The position numbers and the translations under genes are program-made. Source: Acanthornis magna (lineage: Eukaryota; Chordata; Aves; Passeriformes; Acanthizidae). Taken from it: a stretch of 64,000 nt of DNA. The stretch lies in contig JAWUZG010000032.1 in assembly GCA_036785705.1 (NCBI GenBank), positions 12,914,001 through 12,978,000 on the forward strand. Reading direction: 5' to 3'. The notes under the pieces are model-generated. The model saw nothing but the letters and a program-made list of their open reading frames with translations. It made no database searches and was not told the DNA's origin. Shown here piece after piece: positions 33,501 to 45,930 of this stretch (position 1 is the stretch's first letter; each line of letters begins with the position of its first letter).

Positions 33501-36500
33501 TAACAAAGTCCTGTTTCCTACAACTTCCCTGTTCAGCACATGATACAGGGCATGCTCTGGCTGTAGCTTTTCTGTAGTACACAAGTTCATAACATCTGTT
33601 TCTCCCATATGAATTTTCTCAAGTCTAACAAACTTGCCCTGGACCCTTTGCTGAAGAGGGAACTCGAATAGCATCCTTCCTGTCCTGGGCAGGACCTATT
33701 TACATGGAAGTTCTCTGAGATGTTATAATCTTTTCCTTGCAAGGGTCAAGAGACTTTAGATTTACAGAGGGAGGGACAGAAAGATGGCATGATTAATTTC
33801 CTTTGGAAGCCAGGCTAAAAAACTCATCATAAACTAAATGAAGTTGACTGACACTCCACAATCAGGCTATTTTACCCTGCTTCACTTTTAGGAACCACAG
33901 AGCTCTGAGAGAGGGTTAAATTATCCCAAGATGGCACTGTCACATGCCAATAGCCTTGCAGTAATTGCACAAGAGCTAACTCTCCACCTGCAATACTGTG
34001 CAGTTAACACACAGTAATTTATCCCATTCTCTTTAGCACTCATGAAAGAGAAGTCTCCTACATTTCTGGTAGACAGGGCAGTCTGATTTTAGATGCCAAT
34101 ACTACTGCTTGACAACAGATTAAAAAAACTGCTCACAAGGCTAACCGCAGGGGGAAAAAATTATATTAAAAAACTTGTAATGCAACCACAACCTCTGTAT
34201 ACTAACTACTGTGATATATTACACAACATACTTCAATTAAGTTAGATAATTAATTAGCCCAGCATTCCCTCTCAAGTTAGAAAATCCAACAGCAATTCTG
34301 AAGGCCACATAACTTTCTCCACGGAGGGACATGGAGAATAATAATAATTTCAGAGGTGTGAATAAGCAGCAAGGGGTTCTGACATGCTCTCATTTCCATT
34401 TCAGACCTGCTCCCTCCTCTCTGCAATCGCTACAAGTCCAGGCGTTTGGCAGCTGGGCTCATCGTCCCGGGCCTTGGCTCCCCAGTACGCTGGCAGAGCT
34501 GTGTGGGAGGCCATGGCATGAGTAAGGTCATTGATCCAGCTGAAAAATAGCCTGCTGCTTAACAAACGCATAAATATTATAATATATAGACAAATTATAA
34601 ATACATAGCCTTCCCTGCTCCAGCAGAATTATTTACTGCACAGCTGCACAAACAATTGAGTCGGTACAAGAGACAAGAATGCAGTGGCACGGGGCAGCTG
34701 CAGGCAGCCTGGGACTCCATCTACTCCATCTATCGCAGCTGATAGACACACCAAAACCAAAAAATCTATGTCAGATATGGCTACAGTGTATTTGTTAAAA
34801 GAGGAACAGAAACTTATTTTCCCCTCTCTGAGTTGTGCTGAGTCCCAGCTCATGTGGTTCTTCATACCAGTTTTTGCTGTACTTTCTCTTCTCCCCGGGG
34901 AAAAGAGAGATTTATACACAAACGGATTTGCGCCAAGCATAGTTCCCAAAGAACTTGGCATGCCACAAGCAGAGACTGTCTGCACTACTATCTGGAGCCA
35001 CAGGACTTTTATGTAGATACCACCAAAACCTTAAAGCCTTTGCTCTTAACTCTTCCACAGGAACCCTTCCTTCATTTTTTGTCCTAGGGACAAACTGCTG
35101 AAGAACCTCTGGTTTCAAAGCAACCAAATGCACCAAGTAACCCATCCCCTTGGCACATTCTTCCACATGACGTAATGCTATGGCTCATCATATTTCACAT
35201 GACACCCCAGCCACATTAAAATGCACCCTGGATACTGTGCCTCACATCGTAAGCTACTCAGGAGCAGGGATATCCACACTGCAAGTTTTGTGCAGCAAAA
35301 TCAAAGACCAAAACAAGCACTGAATCACTTGACAAGGGCAGCACTCCAGCCTCAGTAATTCTTCAGTTGCACTCCATCACATGCCTGTGTTACACTCATA
35401 AAGTAGTCCCTATAGGCCTGCTGTGCCTGATACTGTACGGATCCCCACAAGAGACAAGACATAAAACAAAAAAGCAAATAAGGACACAGATAACAGTGAT
35501 TTTTTTTTCCTCATAGAGATACACACAAGGAAAGAAAACCACTGGCTAACTCTAAATATGTCTTCGACATTTGAACTACTAGCAAGTTTTAGGTTCATAT
35601 GACCATATATTGTGTCATATCTCAATTTGCACTATATATTGGCAATAAGATTGCAAATTAAGCTGTAGCTAAGCTTCGCAAGATCTGTCAGAGCTGCAAA
35701 ATTTCCAAACCATAAGATTGTCTACCAGCAGTCAGTGTTTTTTTTTTCCCCACTTGCTTTTACCCCAGCTATTTTTAAGAGCAACCCTGAAAATTATTTT
35801 GAGTGGACTGGAAAAAACAAAGAAATATTAATAGACGGTAGAGAATGTTAAAAAACCCCTGAAGGAGTATTAGCATTGAGCCCATTTGTACACCCAGCTC
35901 TTGCATTTCACCAGCTGTAAAGTATACATAAGAACCAGTGTTTCCACACACCAAGGCAATGCTGCAGTATCTGCAATGCCAACATCATTACAGAACTGTG
36001 AGGCTGAAAACAGAGAACTAGCAACTGTTTCACGTAAACATTTAATAGAAAATACAGGTCAGTTTCCTGGTTTTGTTGTTCTTAAGGCTGTGTTACTTGG
36101 GAGAGATGCACCACAAAACAAACATAAAGCTTCATTTTTTCTAATCAATACCCCAAAATATAAGTAGTATGTAATGACAGTACAATAACCTAAAGCAGTG
36201 AAGTCACTGATATCTTTTGAGAGATCCAAAGATACATGTTTGAACTACCAATGTCCAGCTTCTGGATAAATATTTTGCTTGCACTATTACGAATGGATTT
36301 ACCATAAAAGACTACATTAAAAAGCCTGAAGAATGAGAATACAAGTACGTGAGAAGTAACAGTCAGTAGAAGGTCGGTATAAAATTAAATAGATGGTTCA
36401 TTCTCTGAAGGATTTTATTACAAGCTGAAACTCAACACCTTGGCTCTGATGGGACAGAAATTAGTCCTTTCATACACACATGAAAACAAAACAAACAAAA

Positions 36501-39500
36501 AAAGCAGATGCAAATTTCATTCTAACTACCATATTAAGAAGTTAGAAAGGCAGAAAGCCTTAACTGTCCTAGCACGAGCATTCTGAATAGCATTTGCTCC
36601 ATTCTTTGCAAGCTGTTTGGTTCAGCCACATCTTGATACACTGCCTGCAAGGGGATTTGCCCATAGGTTTCCCTGGTTCACTCTTGCAGCTGCAATTTCC
36701 ATGATGTAATGCTTTTGGTCGTTCCTCCTACATTTTTTTCACCAACCAAAGTAAGGTAAAAGCTTGCAAAAAAACCCCCACATTGCAAGAACAGCAGATG
36801 TATCAAGTCTTAAATCTTTTTCAGGGTTTATTGCACTCTTTGCCTAAAATTTTTCTACCCTTCGTTTCCCTTTGAGTAGAATTCTGCATTAGACTAAATA
36901 TAATTCCATCAACAGTTTCCCTATACATGCTGTATCTTCTAATTATTTGGCCTCAGAGCAGCTCTGAATTTTGTGCAAGTTCATAAATGTAATTAAAATG
37001 CTGTTTATATTTTGGTTTAGTTTAATGAAGACTACCTGTCAACTAATTTAACACTGACCAACTCCTGCAACACCCTTCTAACTATTGTTTCCTCATTTAG
37101 CTCCTCCAGTATCTTATCATTAACCTTTGTTTACAGCTAGTTCTTTGATCTGTTTTCAGTATATAGAACAGTGATCACTGCCAAGCCAATGTGAATTAGC
37201 TTTGCAAGTAAAATTAATTCCCCCTAATAAATGCTTTAAGAAATCAGGTATTCTTCCCACTACACAGCTTAATTTATTTTTTCTACCAAGAGTCTGATCC
37301 TGGATGAGGAAAAAACTATGCTAGCTGCTACTCAAAAAAAAAAAAAAAAAAGAAGTAATTCTGCCAGAGCCACAAGGGAAGTACGGCATAAAACTGCTTA
37401 GTGGCTGGCTGGATTTTTAAAATACTTATCTGAAATTATATCTTGTTCTTGTTCTCTTCCAAGAAATATGAGGCTGGGTTTTCCTGTATATACATGTAAA
37501 TATGTTCTTCACCAAAAAAACCCCCAAACCAAACAAAAACAATCACACAAAACCCCATGCTGCTTTAGTATTTATTCTTTAAGTACACACTATTTTAATA
37601 TTTTTTGTTAATAATTATTACAATATTACACAATGTCATTTTTAGAATTTAAATCCATCTATCTTACATCTAGTAAGTGCAAAATACTTAATTTTCTAAC
37701 TCTTTGGGGGAGAATGTCAAGATCATAAAGCTCTGAAAAGATGAATGGTACTTAAAAGTTTAAATTTGAAGACAAGCATTAATATCCCTTGTATTAATAT
37801 GTTAATTACATATGAATTTGGAAAAATCAGGGAAAACACTTCCTGATCAAAGTTTCCACTCTTGCTTAAAGATTCAAGCCAAACAGAGTGACTTCTTGAC
37901 ACGCAATGCATTTTCAAAGAATATACAAGAAAATACGAATACAAAAAGCCTGGCCATAAATAAAAACAGTAGGTGCAGAAAATGCATTTTATTAAATTCC
38001 TTAATTCTGGACAAGTGACTTCTGTGAGCTTTATGCTCTTCCAGACAAGACAGAAAATGAAGTTAGAACTCGGGTATTTCCAGATAACCAAAACCAGACA
38101 GAGTAAGTGCTTTTCCAGAAGAGGAAATTCCTTCATTGTAGATTGGGGTTTTGCTATTCCCACAGAAAGAGGGTCAAAGATTGACAAATACAATTGAAAA
38201 TGCCTTTATATTTAATAGGACATTTAAAAATATCTCACAACAGGTTTGGCTTCTATTTTCCTTCCAAGTTTCTCTTCCCTGCAGTCAGTTTTTGAATATG
38301 ACATCTACCTGTGGCAGAGTGAAGAAGTAAGAGCAGTTTCTAGAGGCTCAGATTAAAAAAAAATAGCATTGTAATTTAAAATTAGACAGACAGTTCTCTA
38401 TTCAGACAGTGAAGTAATCAGCTGCATTTTGAAAAATACTGATCAGCCACAGGAGCAGTGAGCACAGAGCATTTGAAATTGTTCCGTTTCCCCTGAACAC
38501 CAGATGTGAAAATTCAGCTAGGTAATAAATAAATTCTTGTCTCTACATTTGCTCAACCATTTTACTACCACCATAAAATAAAAAGGCAGATTCAAAAAAT
38601 ATGATGGATGAAATCCAGTCCCCAATATTATTTCTCTAACTTTCAAAGCTGATGACAGTTCTGCAAGTGAGATGAAGCTGCTGAACTCATCCAAGTCTAC
38701 ATATAGAGGCAGTTTTTAAAACCTTCAAGATTAGGTTCCAAAATCTGTATTTAAATAGCACTGATCAGATTTGCAAAGTAAAACTAACACACAGTACTTC
38801 TGAAAAAAAAAATTATCTGAAGATAGAAATTACATTTAGATAACTACTTTCAACAACAACTGATTCCCTAAAAGAGCCACCTCTGACAAACAAAAATACT
38901 CTGAAAGACTGAAAAGAGGTGTTTAATGTCCTCTTCTGCCAGATGATATTACTGTGACAAAACCACAATAATCTAGAAAAAGGACCTTTCTTGTTGTTTC
39001 AACTAACTGGTACCACAGAACATCAAACCTCTGAGACGATGATAGCAGGTACCAAAGGCACAACTTGTCCAAAGCCTTAGATACACCCATCTCTTACATC
39101 CCAGTAATAATCAGCTGTGGTTAGAAGGAGTATTGCTGTACCACAACAGCCAGAATGAAGACCTTCACAGGCAACCAAAATGCAGCTTCAAGCATAAAGT
39201 AAAATGTCTCCAAGCAGGCACAGGTGGGATAAAGAAAAAAATGATGCAGCAGAGGTAAAGGATTATTCCCTTCCACAAACAGACCCCCTACTCATCTCCT
39301 CAACTCTGTATGAGAGGAACAAAACACTGCAGAGGTACAAATGTGCTTAGAGCTTGATTTTCAATAATGGAAGCACTCTCTGTTACTACTAACCCAGGTA
39401 ACACTAGGACAATGGAGAAAGCTAGGTGAGATGAACAAACATACCAATAATCCCAACAAAGCTGGTGTTGATGGGACCATACACAATTCTTTTCTGTAGA

Positions 39501-42500
39501 CAGATTCCAGCATTCTTAGGGAACACAGCATTTTATATTTGCAGCTTTGACCATTACCAAGAACACCCCCTCTTTACTATGGGAAGACAGGAGCTGTATC
39601 TCCAAAAACCAGTAACTTCCAAAGACACCAGGGGGGTAAAAACCCACAAAAGAAAAACCAAGTCTTATGCCTCCTCCCTCCGGTGCTGCAAGCATACAAT
39701 TTGAGCACTGAGTTGTTCTGGCTATTCTAATGAATTAAAGAATACTCCTCTAGAAACTCTGAGTTAGGGACAATCAAATCAAAGATGAATGCCTGGTTGC
39801 TGCTAAGAAGCATTCTGCCCTTCTCCACCTCATCATTCCTGCCAATTCCAGCTTAACTCTTTGTGTCAAGGTATGGGAAACTAGACCAGCAGACAGGTCT
39901 GGCCAAAAACTACCTCAAACAAATACGATATCCCACAGGTTAAATCAGAATAAGGACAGGAATGGGCATCTGGAATTTCTGCTTCTGGCCTATATATGCC
40001 AGCTTGAAATACCTGCTTGAACTATTGTCCAAACTGTGAAGTCCCACACAGCCAATTTTGCCGACAATAAAATGGGTGTAAGAGCATCTTACTCCTTACT
40101 TGCATGCAGCCAGCTGCTCATTCCCAGCCCACTCCTTTCTAATAGGTTACCACACATGCATTGTGCCACTGTGCAGCATCTCTAACTTGGGTCAGTAAAA
40201 TGACCCAGGATTTTTAAAAAATTCCAAATCACGCTCAATATACAAGCAGCAAGAGAGCCATGGCCTGAAATATAGTTCCAGCATATTGAAGCACCTTTCT
40301 GGCGACTGGACCATGGGATAAACCACAGTGCTAGCTTAGTGCAGTTAAAGAACAGAAAGTAGAAGGTGGCGATGATGATCCTACAAAATGTTAACTTCCA
40401 AGAGAAATCTCTCTATCTGGTTTACTCTCACTCAAGGCAAAAGACAATGTTACAACCCTGTCAAGCAAAATTCAACTTCATACAACTTCTCCAAAGGAAT
40501 GATACACCTTGGAGAATACCATGCCTATACACAGCTACTCTTTGGGTATAAAAGAGCAGAGAAGGTGAAGTTTTTCAAGGAACACAAAAGAAAAGCAACC
40601 GAAAACTAAATAACATATAGGTATATTCTGTTTACATATATAATTACATTCCATTTACACACAGGGCTTTTTTATTTTTTAAACATAACAATACTGATAC
40701 TCTAGCACACACAAGAACATTGCCCATATTTGAGTGTTGAACTACCATATACAGAAAGATTACATGTACCTAGTCAATTTTGAAGTCAGAGGTGATGACT
40801 TACAAAGATTGTACTACTAGCTTCACCTCATCACATATAATGCGTTAATGTGCCCAAGGCGCATGAAGAATAATTTTTAATTGACCATTCAGTGAAAACC
40901 TAGGAATTTTTAGGTTGCCCTTTCATTAAGTCCAATTGTATTTTAGTGTAGTCTAAGAAGAAAATTTATATAAATTACCATCAATTGCTAATATATGAGT
41001 CAGATTTACAGACTGGTATAAAATTATCAGAAATGTTTTAGATCATTAAATCCCTTTTAATGGTCAACAAACTTTTAATCTCCCTAACTCAATAACAACA
41101 ATAATAATAATAGCTAAAATTACCTAATTAGCTCTAAGTTAAAGTGTCTTTTACATCAAAAAATATTTGCTGCATGTATTTAATAGCCCTGTATACTTCA
41201 TTTACTGCAAAGTGGCACAGAAGCGTTGTTCAAGCATGTTTTTTCTTCAGTGCCACTCAACATTGCTACATTGTTTTATATCTAAGCATATCATGCACAG
41301 ATAAAAGATTTTATCTTTTCTACTTAACCTTTCTATGAAATATTTAGATCCTTTGAGTCAGTCTGGTCAACTGACTTTGCTGGCCTTCTTGAAGTAGGCC
41401 AATTAGGCAGTTTTCAATTGCTTTTAAAGACGCCAAGGTCTAAAATTCTGGAATAGGTACTGCACAATCCAGCACAATTTCTAAAATTGTAAGTGACAAA
41501 ACATCCTTCTCCCTTCTACTAGAAGGCTCCTGTAATCTTTTAAGATGCTCTGGCACATCTGTTCTGTTTGTCTTGCTTGAATTTAAAGTGCATCTCTGCA
41601 TAGCAATTGTTTTACATGTCCCTGTAAGGCATGCTGAAGGTGGAAGTCCACCTGAGGACTGTGCTGACACATTAGGTAGAAATTTGTCAAAGTCAGGGGT
41701 ATGTCAGTGACAGATGCAAAGAAGGGCAACTTCTGCTGTTGCTTAGCCTGTTTTCCAGTAGTTACTGAATGGTCTAGGAGTGATCTACCAGAAAATGTGG
41801 AAAGAGAAACTACCTTTTCAGAGCTCTGACTTTTGCTTTTAGTTCTCATGAACAAGGAGAAAGGAAAAAGCGGTCAGCTTATAGGGGGAATAAAACATCA
41901 GGACACCTGAGAATTCAAAATAAAGGGACCATTCCAACAACTCAGTAATTTACTTCTGTGCCTCATTTCCCCTATTGGTGGATGAGGAGCAACATTTCTC
42001 TTTGAATATTTATGACACTTCATAAATAAAACCTTAAACACACAGAAGAATTTCACAAAGAGAACACGGTTTAGGTCCAGACAAAAAAGCATAAGTAGAA
42101 TTTAACAGCTCTAGGTTAGTACATGTAAGAACATGCTTTTTTACAGCAGTAAATATAACCAAATACCTTGGACTTTAAAGAAAGTGAATTTGCATAACGG
42201 AACAGGAACCTGTCCCGGATGGTCTCTAATGTATCCTTACAGCATCAACTGTACTGCAGAAACTACATTCCTGAGTACAAGGAGCCAGCAAATAACTTAC
42301 TGAAATGGCTAATTAGACTACAATATTTTTTTATTTGCTCTGAAACAACAACAGTCAAAGATGTCACATTAAAAAAAAAGAGATGACTTCAGTTGCATTT
42401 AGTTCTCACACCTGATTCGACTTCAAGTGTTTTCAAAACAAGTAAGGTGCAGGTGGTGTTGCATAGATTCAGATATTCAGATTAAAGAACAAGGGAATGA

Positions 42501-45500
42501 CCAACTCCCCATCCAATACTGGGCAAGTCACCACTTGACCTATTAACATCCCTCAGACATGGGGCACATTCTACTTCATGAGGCAAGTGTCATTCATCGT
42601 GATGCATGCTTATGCACATGTATGTGACCATACCACGATTCTCCTTGTCATCAGGCACAGAATGGTTCTTCATCCATTTTTGGATAACACTGGGATATTT
42701 TTATTGGAGCTGTTTCAAGGTCAAGGAGTTCTTCAATATGACCCAAGAGCTAATTCCACAAAGACAAGTGAAAAGCAAAACACCCCAACCCATTGCACGG
42801 CATTCGTTGCTATCAATACCACAACAAGCATTCTGGTTTACCCCACACTGGCATGCCATTCTTCTTGGGAAAGGCCACGTTCACACCACAACATGTTATT
42901 ACAATAAATGAAGGTTACAAAAATCTGACAGGAGCAGTCCAGAGTTCAACCCCCTTTTGCTTTAGCACAGTATTAACACCACCTCAACACAGAGTAAGTT
43001 CCTCCTTTTCTCTGTGACCCTCAAGCAATGGGTAGTGATATCCTGACATCCTATCCCACAGCCCTCTAGAGAAGGGGAGGCAGCTTACACTTTTTGTTCA
43101 TAATATTCATAATGAACATAAGGCCAGGGACTTACCAAGTGACTTGAGTTTACACAGAGATGCAAAACATCAGAGATGAAAAGAAAAGCAAACAAAAAAA
43201 GAGCCAGCCAGCTTAGATAACTACAGATACAGACACACCAAAATAGATACAGGTGGATTTAAGCCCTTTCTGCAATATTATTTATTTACCTACCCTTATA
43301 ACTGTGAAAATTTCTCATTTTGACTTTTGATGTTTATTTCCTTATAAATTTGCCAGTGTTAGAAGCCTTTTCACAAGTTAGAAATTTTAAGAGAAGAATT
43401 GACTATTAGTTGCATATGATGGTTTTGTCTCCATGTCGAAACTGGCTGGTGTAATTATTCAGTTACTGCTGCATCACCAACTTCTCACTCAGTGGATATT
43501 ATTCTGGAATAAAATTGACTATTCTAATATACTACAACTACACTTTTCTCAAAAAGTAAAGCCATTAATCATAGGCTTTTCCTGGAACCAGTGCTTCCCA
43601 AAACTCACACTTCATACATAATTTTTAAATGTAAATCTTCACCCATACAGTGCTAACCAAATAAAATTTACTGCGCTGTTAAAATTCATCTCCATTGCTC
43701 TGATCCCATATGCAAAGATTTTATTACTTTTTAAAAAAATCTGCTAGAAATGCAACATGTTCTTATGGACTTACAACTCAAAGGTAGTTTCCGATAATAA
43801 ACATTTCACAACAGACCACAAAAACCTGTGGGAGTATCTTTACTTCTACCTGCACTTAGCAAGGACAGCCTGAAACATCTGTAGTGTAAGAATGCAGAAG
43901 GGCAAAGTAAACAGGGTAGGAAGTTCACAAGGTTTCAAAAGTTGAGGGTCCCACGGAGACAAGATAATTTTCAACTTTCTTATAGTGACAAGCAAGAGCA
44001 CTAAAAGTGCAGAAGCATGCAAGGGTGCAATGACAGAAGAGCAGGAGGAAAAAAGGCCAAACATTCACTGATTTCAAACCTAGTTATTCCAATAAGGGCA
44101 GTCAACCCTCCACAGTTGCATCCATTTTCAGAATCGGAATCAGGCCCTCAACCATGAATTAAATAATTCAGTAGCACACTTGACAATTTGACATTTTGAT
44201 ACCTCCCATAAGGAATAAGCAAAGGACAACGAGTAAACAACAAGTTACCTGGAAGACATCATCTACCCGTAACTTTATTGAAATAGATTTCAGCCCCAGC
44301 CCAGATAATGGTGTATTAGGAGGTCACAGGTGACATTTGGGAAAAACACAAATTGCCTTGCCTTGGCTGACCTAGTTAAAATTAAAGGACTGCAGCTATC
44401 CTTTTTTTGTCATTGCATGTATTAGTGCCAAGTCTCTCGTACACTCCCTTCGCGCCTGCGGACGGCAGGCAGTAAGTTCTCGACGAGGATCTCCGGCAGC
44501 AGGGCCTCCCTCCCTCGGCCGCCCGCCCCCGGGGCCCTGCAGGGGCGGGAGGGGGCCGGCTGCCACCCTCCGGGCTCTGCCCGCCTTCTGCCAGCGCCGG
44601 AGCGCTCCCGGCGGCCGCGCAGCCGAGGCTCCGCTTCCAGCGGGCACGGCAGGGAGAGGAAAACCCCCACACCGCCGAGCCCGGCCGCTCAAGGGCGGCC
44701 CAAGTTTCTCCCCCTCGGGAAAGGCGGACTCGCAGCCGGCTCCCTCCCGAGACGGAGGCTGCCAGCCCCGAGGTGCCCGGAGCGCGGGGATCGGACGGCG
44801 GCGGGGGCCCCTCAGCTCCGCACGGCTCCCCCGGCGCGGCGGGGGCCGTGGGCGCTCCCTCGGGAGGCGCCGCCCCCCGCCCCCGGGGGCCCTGCCCGGA
44901 TGGGCGCCGGAGTTGGTACATACGGGTCTGCCGCGGGAGGCGAGGAGAAGGGTGTAGTTTGTTTTAAACATGGCTTGCCTCTCCCCTCCTCCCTTTTACC
45001 TCGGAGCCATCGCTCCGGCGCGGCGGGAAGCGGCGGCGGCGGGATCCGGCCGCCCCGGGTGGGGGCTGCCTCCTCCCCTCCGCGGCGCCGGAGTTTGCGA
45101 GCAGGAAACTCCTCCCGCCGGGGGCCAGGGGCGAAGCCGCAGCTGCTGCAGCGCTTCTCCCCGGCGGCGGAGGGGGAGGAGAAAGGTGGGGGCTGGAGTT
45201 GTGATAGCGACTTCACCCCCGGGGAGGGGGGCGACGCCGCCCCGCGCGGCACCGGGAAAGTAAACAGGCGGCGGGGAGCGGCGGGGCGGGGTGGAGGGGG
45301 CTTGCAACAGGCAGCAAAATGCCCGGGCTCGGGAGCCATCCGCAAGCCCCAGCACGGAGCGGCGGCGGGAGAGCGGCGGGAGAGCAGCGGGCGCCCCGGC
45401 CCCTGATGCGCGTTTCAGCCGCCGGCCGCCGCTCGGCCCCCCCGACCCCACCCGGGGCAGGCAGGACCCGCCGCACACCCGGGGCGCCTCACCTTTCTCT

Positions 45501-45507
45501 TCGGCAT
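24535..45507 (-). CDS. HMGN3: HMGN3, complete coding region in six exons
   Basis: HMGN3 is a small nuclear protein that binds nucleosome cores and loosens chromatin. Coding exons are 45507-45493, 32005-31955, 28257-28228, 27573-27526, 25202-25089 and 24573-24535; every junction is phase 0. The product is 98 residues, close to the 99 of human HMGN3. Seen in order: MPKRK start with basic NLS (1-5), [17 protein letters not shown] (6-22), [10 protein letters not shown] with the invariant RRSARLSA nucleosome-binding octapeptide (residues 25-32), the proline/lysine stretch [16 protein letters not shown] (33-48), then a C-terminal regulatory region rich in Lys, Glu and Gly (49-98) ending [25 protein letters not shown] and the TESV ending separate it from HMGN1, HMGN2 and HMGN5. 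Intron sizes are 13,487, 3,697, 654, 2,323 and 515 bp. All introns are GT-AG except intron 2, which uses GC-AG. It is expressed from a CpG-island promoter. Confidence 0.95.
25089..25202 (-). CDS. HMGN3: HMGN3 coding exon 5 (C-terminal regulatory domain)
   Basis: The 114-nt exon encodes 38 residues from [20 protein letters not shown] through [14 protein letters not shown]. This is the charged chromatin-unfolding region specific to HMGN3. The acceptor is TTCTGTCAG and the donor GAG|GTACTT. If intron 5 is retained, the frame runs VLSAHTSC and stops. Confidence 0.94.
25203..27525. other. HMGN3: HMGN3 intron 4
   Basis: Intronic DNA of 2.3 kb. I see no further exon with HMGN-like coding content and no clear transposon. 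A GC-richer patch at about 26080-26230 is not recognised. Confidence 0.6.
27526..27573 (-). CDS. HMGN3: HMGN3 coding exon 4
   Basis: The 48-nt exon encodes [16 protein letters not shown], the second half of the nucleosome-binding domain. It has a TATAG|AAA acceptor and an AAG|GTAAAT donor. Confidence 0.94.
27574..28227. other. HMGN3: HMGN3 intron 3
   Basis: Intronic DNA of 654 bp with nothing recognisable beyond the splice signals. Confidence 0.6.
28228..28257 (-). CDS. HMGN3: HMGN3 coding exon 3 (nucleosome-binding core)
   Basis: This 30-nt exon encodes [10 protein letters not shown], the core of the nucleosome-binding domain and the hallmark of the HMGN family. It has a TTCCCTGTAG acceptor and a GCT|GTAAGT donor, both phase 0. 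Confidence 0.95.
29072..29133. repeat. Two tandem copies of a 31-bp unit in HMGN3 intron 2
   Basis: ATGGTTAATAAACTGAG begins both copies (29072-29102 and 29103-29133). They differ at three positions, which indicates a small local duplication. Confidence 0.85.
30230..31370 (-). mobile_element. Ancient, degraded CR1-like LINE fragment in HMGN3 intron 2
   Basis: Phrases such as CAATGAGTTCCATAATG, followed by TTATGCAATGTGTC, TCATTAGATTCCTCTTGTT and ATCAGTGGCATTACAG, occur in the order expected for the reverse complement of an old CR1 element of the L3/turtle-CR1 type. Similarity is by recognition only, and the copy is riddled with changes. It is far older than the CR1 copy at 16.7 kb. Borders are approximate, and the middle part is weaker than the left end. 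Confidence 0.5.
31955..32005 (-). CDS. HMGN3: HMGN3 coding exon 2 (GC donor)
   Basis: The 51-nt exon encodes [17 protein letters not shown] after a TTTCTTTCAG acceptor. At its 3' end the sequence is CAAGAG|GCAAGT. A GT donor exists only four bases further on and would shift the frame. Splicing at GC gives exactly KQE joined to [10 protein letters not shown] as in other HMGN3 proteins, so a GC-AG intron is the supported reading. Confidence 0.92.
32006..41440. other. HMGN3: HMGN3 intron 1, distal part
   Basis: No exon, RNA gene or clear transposon is recognised in this stretch apart from the small tandem repeat at 32587. A 156-codon minus-strand frame at 37723-38193 is rich in Leu, Phe and Ile, as expected for AT-rich chance frames. 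Slightly GC-richer patches lie at about 33000-33200 and 34400-34520. Confidence 0.55.
32587..32638. repeat. 15-bp tandem repeat ending in a hairpin, HMGN3 intron 1
   Basis: GAAGAAACATGTTGA, GAAGAAACATATTGA and a third partial copy GAAGAAACATG are followed by CTTCTTCTCAA. The last part pairs with the third unit: TTGAGAAGAA (32613-32622) and TTCTTCTCAA (32629-32638) form a perfect 10-bp stem with a 6-nt loop. Confidence 0.85.
41442..41885 (-). pseudogene. Coding-like relic, two overlapping frames, function unknown
   Basis: On the minus strand an open frame (to about 41583) contains [17 protein letters not shown] and [11 protein letters not shown] second frame, overlapping it and ending at a TAG at 41440-41442, runs [18 protein letters not shown], then [13 protein letters not shown], then [15 protein letters not shown]. 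Amino-acid composition in both looks protein-like and unlike the AT-driven chance frames nearby. One frameshift near 41705 would join them. A pyrimidine tract ending in AG (about 41845-41870) precedes the first frame like a splice acceptor. I do not recognise the protein. It could be a broken retrocopy, a decayed exon or chance. It lies in HMGN3 intron 1 on the same strand. Confidence 0.25.
41886..44439. other. HMGN3: HMGN3 intron 1, part next to the CpG island
   Basis: Non-coding DNA with no recognised element. Base composition is ordinary until the sharp rise in GC at about 44440. Confidence 0.5.
45493..45507 (-). CDS. HMGN3: HMGN3 coding exon 1
   Basis: The coding part is only MPKRK, followed by an AAG|GTGAGG donor. 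The start context ACATTATGC has A at -3. HMGN genes typically encode just this short basic motif in exon 1, and the CpG island supports a promoter just upstream. Confidence 0.93.
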
Positions 45508-45749
45508 AATGTCCCTGCTCCGGGCCGCCAAAGTAAAGCGACCGAAAGAAGCTCCGGCAGAAGCGCGGGATCCGCCCGGTGGTGGCGGTGGCGGCGGCAG
45601 CGGCGGCGACACCGGCGTGGCTGGTGCCCGCAGCTGTGCCCGCGCCCGGTGCCCGCCGCGCCGCCCCGCCGCCCCCGGCGCCCCGGCAGCCCCCGCCGCC
45701 AGCGCCCGCCTCGCCGACGGGGCGGAGCGGAGCGGCGCGGCCGCGGCTC

Positions 45750-45760
45750 GCCATTGGCTC
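45750..45760 (-). promoter_or_regulatory. HMGN3: CCAAT box upstream of HMGN3
   Basis: The minus strand reads GAGCCAATGGC, a good NF-Y-type CCAAT box. It lies about 245 bp upstream of the start codon, with a GGGGCGGGG-type GC box a little further upstream (about 45777-45788). This is the expected makeup of a TATA-less CpG-island promoter. Confidence 0.5.
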
Positions 45761-45930
45761 CCCGGCGGCGCCGCGCCCCCCGCCCCGGCGGCAGCGGCTA
45801 ATCGCGGGCCCGGGATGCTCCATCAGCCGTCGGGAAGGCGAACCGGAGGTCTGGGCGCGTCGGGCAAGTTGCGTGCGGTGAGCGGCGAACAGCATCCGCT
45901 CGCGAGCCCCTGCAGTGATCCTTGTACAGG

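Larger units (their letters stand above)
44440..45930. promoter_or_regulatory. HMGN3: CpG island of the HMGN3 promoter
   Basis: Very high GC and CpG density run from about 44440 to 45930, with AT-rich DNA on both sides. The island holds HMGN3 coding exon 1 (45493-45507), roughly 400 bp upstream of it and the first 1 kb of intron 1. Long open frames here on both strands are by-products of the base composition. Transcription start is likely between about 45600 and 45750 on the minus strand. Borders are estimated by eye. Confidence 0.88.

Noticed and set aside
34684..35016. Plus-strand open frame of 110 codons in HMGN3 intron 1
   Set aside because: Some protein-like phrases are present, but there is no family match, no splice context and no sign of a retrocopy tail.
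37723..38193. Minus-strand open frame of 156 codons, hydrophobic
   Set aside because: Leu, Phe, Ile and Ser dominate, as AT-rich chance frames do. There is no consistent membrane-protein pattern and no known motif.
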